A stretch of 5,558 nucleotides of DNA from an uncultured Eubacteriales bacterium (GCA_900544945.1 UQXG01000137.1:1-5558), one strand, 5' to 3'; shown: positions 1-5,501, numbered from the stretch's first letter. Notes: generated by a model from the sequence alone, not told the origin. Numbers and translations are program-made.

Positions 1-9
1 GAAGTGACT

Positions 10-32
10 GAGAGGGTAAATTCCGCCCTCTC
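10..32. repeat. Short inverted repeat (hairpin) at the left edge
   Basis: Arms GAGAGGG (10-16) and CCCTCTC (26-32) are perfectly complementary, 7 bp each, around a 9-nt AT-rich loop. It is the first of a run of hairpins that fills positions 10-186 downstream of the histidine kinase gene. Neither strand has a T-run after the stem, so it is not a canonical intrinsic terminator. It may continue a repeat unit that extends beyond the window. Confidence 0.5.
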
Positions 33-67
33 CGCCCTTTCAGGGCACCTCTCCCATAGGGAGAGGC
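32..67 (+). repeat. Intergenic hairpin repeat, unit A, left copy
   Basis: The stem CCTCTCCC (48-55) / GGGAGAGG (59-66) has 8 perfect base pairs and an ATA loop. The flank CCGCCCT...GGGCACCT recurs in the same orientation at 4033-4055, where the stem is CCTTCCCC/GGGGAAGG. Stem positions 4 and 5 differ between the copies, and the opposite arm changes to match, so the pairing is kept. No T-run follows on either strand. It is an interspersed structured repeat of unknown function. Confidence 0.7.
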
Positions 68-73
68 AAGTGG

Positions 74-188
74 CCCTCATCCGTCACGGCTTTGCCGTGC
101 CACCTGTACATTGCGGTATGACTGGCACTGGCAGTCATTGTTATTTTAGATTCGCTGCGCGGAGCACCGCCCTCCCAGGGGAAGGCTT
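74..188 (+). repeat. Multi-hairpin intergenic repeat, unit B, left copy
   Basis: This is a 115-bp unit whose inverted relative lies at 3890-4009. Identical blocks are CCCTCATCCGT (74-84), GCCACCT (99-105), a 20-nt block at 149-168 and GGGAAGGCTT (179-188). Between them sit three hairpins: CACGGC/GCCGTG (85-90, 94-99), ATGACTG/CAGTCAT (118-124, 132-138), and GCCCTCCC/GGGAAGGC (169-176, 179-186; one C-A mismatch on this strand, a G-U wobble in minus-strand RNA). The unit ends inside the stop codon of the histidine kinase gene (TAA on the minus strand at 189-187), so it would form the 3' end of that transcript. No transposase or T-run is present. Confidence 0.75.
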
Positions 189-2940
189 AGATACCTGGGA
201 AAATCAGCGTGACCTTGAACAGGTCGCCGTCTACCAGCAATTGCAGCTCGCCCTTTTGCAGCTCCATCAGGCTCTTGGCGATGTTCAGCCCCAGGCCGCT
301 GCCCTCGGTATTCCGGGAGTCGTCGCCCTGGACGAACCGCTCCATGAGCTCCTCGGAGTCAACGTTCAGCTCCTCCCGGGAAATATTCTTCACGGACAGA
401 ACCACCTTGCCCTCCAGACGGCTCAGGTCGATATACAGCCGGGTTCCGGGCAGGGCATACTTCACCGCGTTGCCCAATAGGTTACTCAGCACCCGCCAGA
501 CCAGCTTGCCGTCGGCCATCATGGGCACGAAGGGCTCCTCATGGCGGAACACGGGAATCAGGTTCGCTCTGTCCAGCTTGTCGGCAAACTCGCCCAGTGC
601 CTGGTTCACGGATTCCACCGCGTCCACCTGGGTGATGAACACGCTCATGTTGCCAGTGCTGGCCTTGCTCATATCCATCAGATCGTCAATGAGCTTCTTA
701 AGCCGGTGGGACTGGCGATCCAGCACCTCCAGATATTCCTTCCGCTCTTCCTCGGTCTGTGCCTTTTCCAGCAGATCCACATAGTTGATGATGGAGGTCA
801 GCGGGGTCTTGATGTCGTGGGAAACGTTGGTAATCAGCTCGGTCTTCATCCGCTCGGACTTGAACTGCCGCTGAGCCGCCGTCACCGTGGCGTCCGCCAG
901 ACTGTTCAGACTCTGGGCAAACTGGCAGAACACGCCCACCATATGCTTCTCGTCCACCTTGATATTCAGGTCGCCCTCGCTCATCCGGGCCGCGCTGTCC
1001 ATAAGCTTTCCGAAGCAGTAGGCACCGTAGCAGATCACCGCCGCCCACAGAGCCAGGCTCCAGACAGAGCCATGGCTTACCACGAAGAGAACCACGCAGG
1101 CGCCCCCCGCCAGCAGCCACTGCCAGACCAGAGGCAGATAGGAAATCATCCGGTTCACCCGTTTTTCCAGCCAGGTGCCCCCTCTGCCCAGACTGCCCCA
1201 GAGCTTTTTACCAAGGCGCACCAGCCAGGGCCAGGTTCGGGTGCTGAGGATATTTTCCAGCCATTTTGCCAGACGGGCGCACAGATTCACGCACCGGCCG
1301 CAGAGGCTGTTGCGCCAGAGGAAGCCATCCGGGGTTTTCAGCTGAGCCGCCGCCGCGTAGCAGAAGCCTACAAAGGCCACACTGCCCAGGTACATCAGCA
1401 GCACCCCCAGGCCAATGCCGGTGGTCAGGTCGCTTCGTATCAGATACATGCTGACCGCCGCGCCACCGGCGATACAGCCGGCAGTCAGGCCTCCCGCAAT
1501 CACCAGATACAGATCCAGGGGCAGTCGGTTCAGCCCCCCGGCCCGAACCTCAGGGATACCGGGCTTCCGTCCGGCCACGCTGCAAAGATACGCCGCCGTG
1601 GCCGCAAACAGGAGCAGGCTCACGCAGACGATGGGCAGCAGCATTCCCCGGATGCTGCGCAGAATCCGCAGGGCATTCCAGACCGCGCCGCTTCCGTTGC
1701 CGGCGGGGTCAACGTACAGCCGCACGGTCAACTCGGGCATGGTGACGTAGACATACTTTGCCGTCACTTCCTCTCCGGTGGTGCTGTCGTAGTAGGAAAT
1801 CCGGTTGATCTGATAGCTGCTCAGAGGCTTGTCGTCGATCATCACCGGCTCGGTCACTTCGGTATCCGGCAGGGTCTCTGCCTGAGCCGCCGCGGCGGGG
1901 GCAGTGGTGGCCGGAACGGTCGCTTCCGTTGTTGCGGGCACGGTGGTTTCCGCAGCCGTGGTCTGGGGCACGGTGGTTTCGGCAGGTGTCTCGGAGGCAC
2001 TGGAGGCGGTGGTTTCCGCCACGGTTTCGGTGGAAGCCGTGGTCTCCTCGGTAGAAGCAGTGGTTTCCGCCGTGGTCTCGGCCACGGTAGTCTCAGGGAC
2101 AGTTTCGGCCACGGTGGTTTCCACTACCACCTCCGGCTCCGGGTCATTGCTCCGGAATACCAGATAGCCGCTTTCGTCGTAGGTCAGGGTACCCACCGCA
2201 TCCACGTCGGCGCAGGAGGCCTCGTAAACCATTTCCCCGTCCGTGCCCAGGCACTGAATGTAATTGGGGCGATTGGAAATGATCTCCCAATCCGGCTCAA
2301 AACCCCGGAAGAGAACCCGCCCCATTTCATCGTGAATCATCAGGCCGATTTTATCCTCCGCACCGCCGCCGTAGGTAATCTCGGAGCCGTCCGGGTAGCC
2401 CACGGTCATCCGGGTCACATAGCTGCCCATGGGCTGGACGGCATCATAGAGGTATTCCTCCCCTTCCTCCACCGTCCGGGGCAGCCTCTCCTCCTCCAGC
2501 TCCGTCTGTCCCGCAAGGCCTACGAAGTACATATACTTGCCCGTCTCCGGGTAGCTATAGCAAACGCTGCTGGGGTTTGCCTTGGCATTTTCCAGGTTGT
2601 AGCTGCTGACCACCCGACCCTCGGCGTCCAGAATCTCATAGCCGTGATCCGGATAGAGCCGATAGAACCAGTCCGGGGAGCCATACATTTCGTCGGCCTG
2701 CGCCCGGAGCATCTCGGAAGGGCAGCCGCCCAGAATCTTCCCGGCATATTCCAGAGCCACCTGAGCGGCGTAATGTTCCGCATAGTCATTCGTCCTCTGA
2801 GCCAGACATTCGTCCACGGTTTTGTTGTAGAGATCCCCTTCGGACAGGCAGATAATTCCCGCCAGTCCGCCGCAGGCACTCAGCAGGCACAGGGCGCACA
2901 GCCCGATGGCAATAAACTTAAACACTCCATGACTTTTCAT
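187..2940 (-). CDS. Membrane sensor histidine kinase with Thr/Glu-rich extracytoplasmic linker
   Basis: This 917-residue sensor kinase should autophosphorylate on a histidine and pass the phosphate to the regulator encoded just upstream. Visible parts, in order: an N-terminal hydrophobic segment (about 7-32), an extracytoplasmic region (33-430) with a low-complexity ETT-rich linker (about 274-346), membrane segments at about 432-455, 475-500, 507-533, 603-622 and 625-645, and a HAMP-like stretch (about 645-695). HisKA follows with NVSHDIKTPL (phosphoacceptor His708). The ATPase domain has N-box residues Asn820/Asn824, the F-box-like RFVQGDD and G-box EGSGLGLNIAK (879-889). A canonical DxGxG G1 box is not evident; VKNISREELN stands there, which I recall from related clostridial kinases. 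The ATG lies within ATGA overlapping the regulator's stop, with GGAGG (2951-2955) 10 nt upstream, so translation is probably coupled. The stimulus is unknown: the sensor part matches no domain I can name. Confidence 0.93.
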   Translation of the reverse strand: MKSHGVFKFIAIGLCALCLLSACGGLAGIICLSEGDLYNKTVDECLAQRTNDYAEHYAAQVALEYAGKILGGCPSEMLRAQADEMYGSPDWFYRLYPDHGYEILDAEGRVVSSYNLENAKANPSSVCYSYPETGKYMYFVGLAGQTELEEERLPRTVEEGEEYLYDAVQPMGSYVTRMTVGYPDGSEITYGGGAEDKIGLMIHDEMGRVLFRGFEPDWEIISNRPNYIQCLGTDGEMVYEASCADVDAVGTLTYDESGYLVFRSNDPEPEVVVETTVAETVPETTVAETTAETTASTEETTASTETVAETTASSASETPAETTVPQTTAAETTVPATTEATVPATTAPAAAAQAETLPDTEVTEPVMIDDKPLSSYQINRISYYDSTTGEEVTAKYVYVTMPELTVRLYVDPAGNGSGAVWNALRILRSIRGMLLPIVCVSLLLFAATAAYLCSVAGRKPGIPEVRAGGLNRLPLDLYLVIAGGLTAGCIAGGAAVSMYLIRSDLTTGIGLGVLLMYLGSVAFVGFCYAAAAQLKTPDGFLWRNSLCGRCVNLCARLAKWLENILSTRTWPWLVRLGKKLWGSLGRGGTWLEKRVNRMISYLPLVWQWLLAGGACVVLFVVSHGSVWSLALWAAVICYGAYCFGKLMDSAARMSEGDLNIKVDEKHMVGVFCQFAQSLNSLADATVTAAQRQFKSERMKTELITNVSHDIKTPLTSIINYVDLLEKAQTEEERKEYLEVLDRQSHRLKKLIDDLMDMSKASTGNMSVFITQVDAVESVNQALGEFADKLDRANLIPVFRHEEPFVPMMADGKLVWRVLSNLLGNAVKYALPGTRLYIDLSRLEGKVVLSVKNISREELNVDSEELMERFVQGDDSRNTEGSGLGLNIAKSLMELQKGELQLLVDGDLFKVTLIFPGI
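1903..2121 (-). repeat. Low-complexity coding repeat (Thr/Glu-rich linker of the kinase)
   Basis: This encodes residues about 274-346 of the sensor kinase, built from degenerate ETT-containing units. ETT occurs eight times (starting at 274, 283, 288, 292, 299, 309, 321, 331), with VPATT/VPQTT variants toward the end. The stretch has no Lys, aromatic or Cys residues, as expected of an extended, disordered and perhaps O-glycosylated spacer. At DNA level the plus strand shows recurring GTGGTTTCCG-like and CCACGGT-like words, so copy number could vary by slippage or recombination. It separates a 230-residue N-terminal domain from a short membrane-proximal segment (about 365-412). Confidence 0.8.
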
Positions 2941-3635
2941 CGGACCGTTGCCTCCATTTTATAACCCTGACCCCATACCACCTTCAGATATCGGGGCTCG
3001 GAAGGGTTGATTTCGATTTTTTCCCGCAGATGCCGGATGTGCACCGCCACCGCGCCCTCGCTGCCCAGAGCCGTCTCCTGCCAGACGGATTCGTAGAGCA
3101 CCTTGGTGGAAAAGACCTTCCCGGGATTTGCCATCAGAAGATGCAAAATGGCGTATTCCGTAGGGGTCAGCGCCACCTCTTCTCCGTCCACGCTGACGGT
3201 TTTCGTCCGGTCGTCCAGGGTCACCCCGCCTACGGTCAGGTTGCCCTCCACCGTCTCCGGCTTGCTGCCCAGCCGGTCATACCGGCGCAGCTGGGAGCGA
3301 ACCCGGGCCAGCACCTCCACCGGCACGAAGGGCTTTGTGATATAGTCGTCGGCTCCCACGTTCAGCCCCAGCACCTTGTCCTCGGTTTCGGACTTGGCGG
3401 TGAGCAGAATGATGGGTGCGTTGGAAAATTCCCGGATTTTGGAGGTGGCCGTAATGCCGTCCATGACCGGCATCATCACATCCAGCAGAATCAGGTGAAT
3501 GTCGTGCCGCTTCACCACTTCCAGCGCTTCCTTGCCGGTGTAGGCCTCGTAAAGATGGTAGCCCTCCGGCGCAAGATAAATTTTCAGCGCGTTTACGATA
3601 TCCGGCTGATCGTCACAAATCAGGACGTTGTACAT
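2937..3635 (-). CDS. OmpR/PhoB-family response regulator (two-component transcription factor)
   Basis: This 232-residue DNA-binding regulator is the likely partner of the adjacent kinase. The receiver domain (about 1-118) has the acidic pair Asp8/Asp9, phosphoacceptor Asp52 in LLLDVMMPVMDG, switch Thr79 in ILLTAK and Lys101 in YITKPF. All of these are the expected residues, so phosphorylation should work. The C-terminal winged helix (about 128-229) includes LTPTEYAILHLL, a recognition-helix region around AVAVHIRHLREKI (196-208) and the closing RYLKVVWGQGYKM wing. Length and layout are normal for the family and look VanR-like. The ATG start has AAGGGG (3644-3649) 8 nt upstream, a modest ribosome site. 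Its TGA overlaps the kinase ATG by 4 bp, so the two are one operon. Target genes cannot be read from this window; autoregulation is plausible given the repeats upstream of the promoter. Confidence 0.95.
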   Translation of the reverse strand: MYNVLICDDQPDIVNALKIYLAPEGYHLYEAYTGKEALEVVKRHDIHLILLDVMMPVMDGITATSKIREFSNAPIILLTAKSETEDKVLGLNVGADDYITKPFVPVEVLARVRSQLRRYDRLGSKPETVEGNLTVGGVTLDDRTKTVSVDGEEVALTPTEYAILHLLMANPGKVFSTKVLYESVWQETALGSEGAVAVHIRHLREKIEINPSEPRYLKVVWGQGYKMEATVR

Positions 3636-3667
3636 GTCTTTCGCCCCTTCTTCCTCTTTTTGCGCTT

Positions 3668-3696
3668 ATTATATCATCCTTTTCCGGAATTAGAAA
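3668..3696 (-). promoter_or_regulatory. Extended -10 promoter of the two-component operon
   Basis: On the minus strand, TATAAT (3673-3668) is a perfect -10 and is preceded by TGA (3676-3674), giving the extended -10 motif TGnTATAAT. The hexamer 17 bp upstream is TTTCTA (3696-3691), a poor match to TTGACA. The predicted start point near 3661 gives a leader of about 25 nt before the regulator ATG. A strong extended -10 with a weak -35 fits a promoter that works without a good -35 or is helped by an activator. Confidence 0.72.
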
Positions 3697-3707
3697 GGGG
3701 GTGGATT

Positions 3708-3734
3708 CTTAAAAAGTTATTAAATCGTTAAAAG
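3708..3734 (-). promoter_or_regulatory. Candidate response-regulator binding site (AT-rich direct repeats)
   Basis: On the minus strand the stretch reads CTTTTAACGATTTAATAAC then TTTTTAAG. TTTAA occurs three times; the last two copies are 11 bp apart, and TAAC also recurs at 11 bp. OmpR/PhoB-family proteins typically bind direct repeats with an 11-bp period. The site lies about 47-73 bp upstream of the inferred start point, just behind the weak -35, where an activator would bind. The motif is very AT-rich, so chance repetition is possible and the assignment is tentative. Confidence 0.35.
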
Positions 3735-3846
3735 TGTGGTTTTGCGAGTGCTTTCGCGTCACGCTTGTCACCGGTTCGCCCATTCCAGGGATTCCCTCCG
3801 GCTGCAATCCCCCGGTCATTCCGTGAACTATCGTATTCCGCATGTC
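3735..3846. other. Intergenic stretch without a recognised element
   Basis: This is part of the gene-free interval 3636-4086. I find no credible ORF, RNA gene or promoter here. The only structure is a weak GGGATT (3788-3793) / AATCCC (3806-3811) inverted repeat with a 12-nt loop, and CATTCC occurs twice. It may be a decayed repeat. The rest of the interval is covered by the promoter and the repeat entries. Confidence 0.4.
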
Positions 3847-3879
3847 ATTGCGAGCCAGTGCTCACACTGGCGTGGCAAT
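3847..3879. repeat. Palindromic intergenic repeat (ATTGCGAG...GTGGCAAT type)
   Basis: The inner stem GCCAGTG (3854-3860) / CACTGGC (3865-3871) has 7 bp and a CTCA loop. The outer stem is ATTGC (3847-3851) / GCAAT (3875-3879), with a small internal loop (GA against GTG). The frame 'CATTGCGAG-variable stem-GTGGCAATCC' resembles a widespread class of bacterial intergenic palindromes, from memory and not searched. It adjoins unit B at 3890, so this spacer is a mosaic of repeats. Confidence 0.6.
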
Positions 3880-3889
3880 CCGTAACCCA

Positions 3890-4009
3890 AAGCCTTCCCT
3901 TGGGGTGGTGCTCCGCGCAGCGAATCAAAATCTAACAATTGCCAGTGGCAATTGCTCCATAGTGTAAAGGTGGCTCGCGCGTCTCACGCAAGCGCGAGAC
4001 GGATGAGGG
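3890..4009 (-). repeat. Multi-hairpin intergenic repeat, unit B, right copy (inverted)
   Basis: This is the reverse-complement relative of 74-188. Shared blocks, read on the minus strand, are CCCTCATCCGT (4009-3999), GCCACCT (3974-3968), the 20-nt block at 3926-3907 and GGGAAGGCTT (3899-3890). Stems between the blocks differ in sequence but remain stems: CAATTGC/GCAATTG (3936-3942, 3948-3954) replaces ATGACTG/CAGTCAT. The first hairpin is longer here and can fold two ways: CTCGCGC/GCGCGAG (3974-3980, 3992-3998), or CGTCTC/GAGACG (3980-3985, 3996-4001) with inner CGC/GCG. With the left copy it brackets the two-component operon. Confidence 0.75.
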
Positions 4010-4031
4010 TATGCCTGCTTGCTTTCCCTCA

Positions 4032-4074
4032 TCCGCCCTCGTTCCTCGGGCACCTTCCCCCAGGGGAAGGCTTT
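4032..4074 (+). repeat. Intergenic hairpin repeat, unit A, right copy
   Basis: The stem CCTTCCCC (4053-4060) / GGGGAAGG (4063-4070) has 8 perfect pairs around CA. The flank TCCGCCCT...GGGCACCT matches the left copy at 31-50 in direct orientation. It ends 13 bp before the aldo/keto reductase stop codon, so on the minus strand it would form the first hairpin after that gene. No T-run follows on the minus strand, so it is not a standard intrinsic terminator, although it could act in 3'-end protection or pausing. Confidence 0.7.
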
Positions 4075-4086
4075 CGTGGGTCCTGC

Positions 4087-5136
4087 TTAATGCTCCACAT
4101 TGTTCCGGTCGGTGAGGATAATCCCCTTATACCGGGGGCTGTTCCGCTCCAGCCAGTAGCAGTCGCCCTCCGGGGTGGGATAGCGGCCGATGAAGTCGTG
4201 AATGGTCTGAATTTCTTCTTCCGTCAGGTCGAAATTCAGGGTTGCTACGTTGGAATCCACATGCCGGGAGTTCCGGGTGCCGATCATCACGGCTCCCACC
4301 CCGGGCTGCCGGAGAATGTACTGGGTGGCAACGTTGGCAATGCGCACTCCGTGCCGGTCGGCAATTTCCTTGAGCACTGGCAGAAGCTTCTGCATCCCCT
4401 CCCAGCCCAGGGAGTCCTCAATGATCTGCATATACTTCACCTGAGACCGGGTCTCCGGGGCGGACTGAGCCTTGCCCAGGTACCGCTCGTCCAGGAAGCC
4501 TCCCGCCAGCACCCCGAAGCAGAAGGTGTAAATGCCGTGTTCCCGGCTGTATTCCAGCAGGGAACGCTCAGGCCGACGGTCAAACATGGAGTACTGAGCC
4601 TGGTTGGAGCACACGGGAATCCCTGCGTCCACCATCTGTTTCAGGTGCTCGGTGTCCATGTTGCACATGCCGATGTTGCGGATTTTCCCCTTCTTTTGCA
4701 GAGTCACCAGGTCAAAGGCAGTCTCCATCATCCCGGGCACGTCAAAGTCCCACCAGTGAAACTGCACCAAATCCAGAGCCTCCCGGTTCATCCGCTTCAG
4801 GCTCCGGTCTACGATGCCCTCGGTGTATTGCATATTGATCACCGGCAGCACGTCCTTATCCGGGACAAACTTGGTGTGAATTTGAATCTTGTCCTCCTGA
4901 TAGCCGCCCATGGATTTCAGCTCCCTGACGAACCGACCCAGAACTTCTTCCGCGCCGGTGTAGATATCGGCGCAGTCGAAGGTGGTGAAGCCCCGCTCCA
5001 CCAGCATATGGAAGGCTCGGATGGCGTCGTCGTAATCCAGCTTTCCTTGCAGGCAGTGCTCGGCAGACAGCTGCCAGCAGCCGTTGATTATGCGGTTAAA
5101 GGTGTATCCGTTGGAAAATTGTAGTTTCTGCTGCAT
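4087..5136 (-). CDS. Aldo/keto reductase family oxidoreductase
   Basis: This 349-residue cytoplasmic protein has the aldo/keto reductase (beta/alpha)8-barrel signature. It is expected to reduce carbonyls or oxidise alcohols with NAD(P)H; the substrate cannot be read. The catalytic tetrad is visible: Asp54 and Tyr59 in DCADIYTGAEEVLG, Lys89 in HTKFV and His127 in QFHWWD. Cofactor-site features are NQAQYSMFDRRPE (178-190) and GVGAVMIGTRNSRHVDSNV (279-297). The C-terminal tail (about 325-349) extends past the usual barrel end and looks subfamily-specific. The frame stays open 98 codons further upstream, but that part is Arg/Pro-rich, unlike any reductase, and overlaps the small gene upstream. 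The ATG at 5136 follows AGGAGG with an 8-nt gap and starts a natural N-terminus. The gene lies 20 bp after the TIGR04076-like gene and is probably co-transcribed with it. No convincing terminator follows; repeats do. Confidence 0.94.
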   Translation of the reverse strand: MQQKLQFSNGYTFNRIINGCWQLSAEHCLQGKLDYDDAIRAFHMLVERGFTTFDCADIYTGAEEVLGRFVRELKSMGGYQEDKIQIHTKFVPDKDVLPVINMQYTEGIVDRSLKRMNREALDLVQFHWWDFDVPGMMETAFDLVTLQKKGKIRNIGMCNMDTEHLKQMVDAGIPVCSNQAQYSMFDRRPERSLLEYSREHGIYTFCFGVLAGGFLDERYLGKAQSAPETRSQVKYMQIIEDSLGWEGMQKLLPVLKEIADRHGVRIANVATQYILRQPGVGAVMIGTRNSRHVDSNVATLNFDLTEEEIQTIHDFIGRYPTPEGDCYWLERNSPRYKGIILTDRNNVEH

Positions 5137-5144
5137 AGCGGCAT

Positions 5145-5150
5145 CCTCCT
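5145..5150 (-). promoter_or_regulatory. Shine-Dalgarno site fixing the aldo/keto reductase start
   Basis: AGGAGG on the minus strand, 8 nt before the ATG at 5136. It lies in the 20-bp gap after the stop codon of the upstream small gene (5159-5157). This supports the 349-residue product over the 447-residue open frame starting at 5430. Confidence 0.85.
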
Positions 5151-5156
5151 GGTATG

Positions 5157-5495
5157 TTACAAATCGGTGGGGACGGGCACGACGGTGCACTGCCCATGGC
5201 TTTGAATGCGTTCTTTGGTGCGGGTAATCCGGAATCGGGCGCCGCAGTTGGGATCGGGGCAGGCGATGAGACAGTCGCTGAGCATCCAGTCGTTTGGCTG
5301 GAGGGGTCGCTCCTTGGCAGGAAGCAGGGGAAGCAGGGCGCTGAGGCTGTACATGGAAAACCGGCATCCTTCCGGGAACACCAGGTTTTCTCCCTCCACC
5401 AGGAAGTAATCGCCTACCCGGTGACTGCACACGAAGGGCTTATCCCCGGCTTCCACTTCCACCTTCAGATCATAAATTCGAAATGTATCGTCCAC
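5157..5495 (-). CDS. Small Cys-rich protein, TIGR04076-like, function unknown
   Basis: This 112-residue soluble protein has no signal peptide or membrane segment. Its pattern resembles the uncharacterised TIGR04076 family: an early CSHRVGDYF (Cys23), a central PEGC-F-MYSLSALLPLL block (Cys44), and a late CPDPNCGARFRITR block. This is recognition from memory, not a search. There are six cysteines (23, 44, 75, 79, 84, 103); the cluster C-x3-C-x4-C at 75-84 could bind a metal or be redox active, which is inference. The start is GTG: an in-frame stop lies upstream, no in-frame ATG lies between, and AGGAGGG sits 6 nt ahead. It probably forms an operon with the aldo/keto reductase 20 bp downstream, which suggests a shared redox or detoxification role. 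A palindrome just upstream may control both. Confidence 0.85.
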   Translation of the reverse strand: MDDTFRIYDLKVEVEAGDKPFVCSHRVGDYFLVEGENLVFPEGCRFSMYSLSALLPLLPAKERPLQPNDWMLSDCLIACPDPNCGARFRITRTKERIQSHGQCTVVPVPTDL

Positions 5496-5501
5496 GAAAT
5501 T

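Noticed and set aside
4..480. A 158-codon plus-strand frame starting in the left repeats
   Set aside because: It runs through hairpin repeats and then antisense to the kinase ATPase domain, and has no family resemblance.
541..2964. An 807-codon open frame on the plus strand, antisense to the kinase
   Set aside because: The encoded protein is His/Gln/Gly-rich with no recognisable domain, and the minus strand carries a clear kinase with all catalytic parts. Long antisense frames are expected opposite GC-rich genes.
74..4009. A composite transposon or integron carrying the two-component system
   Set aside because: There is no transposase or integrase gene, no clear target-site duplication and no terminal inverted repeats of a known insertion sequence. 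Only the structured repeats are shared.
4053..4074. Intrinsic terminator for the aldo/keto reductase
   Set aside because: The stem is strong, but on the minus strand it is followed by TGCCCGAGG with no T-run. On the plus strand only CTTT follows and there is no gene to terminate.
3840..4075. CRISPR array or tRNA in the intergenic region
   Set aside because: The repeats are not regularly spaced direct repeats with unique spacers, and no cloverleaf or T-loop sequence is visible.
3952..5124. A 390-codon plus-strand frame antisense to the reductase
   Set aside because: It starts in repeat sequence, is rich in His/Gln/Val/Leu shadow codons, and mirrors a well-supported reductase on the minus strand.
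5137..5430. A 98-codon N-terminal extension of the aldo/keto reductase
   Set aside because: The extension is Arg/Pro-rich and unlike the family, lies opposite the frame of the small TIGR04076-like gene, and the internal ATG at 5136 has an ideal ribosome site.
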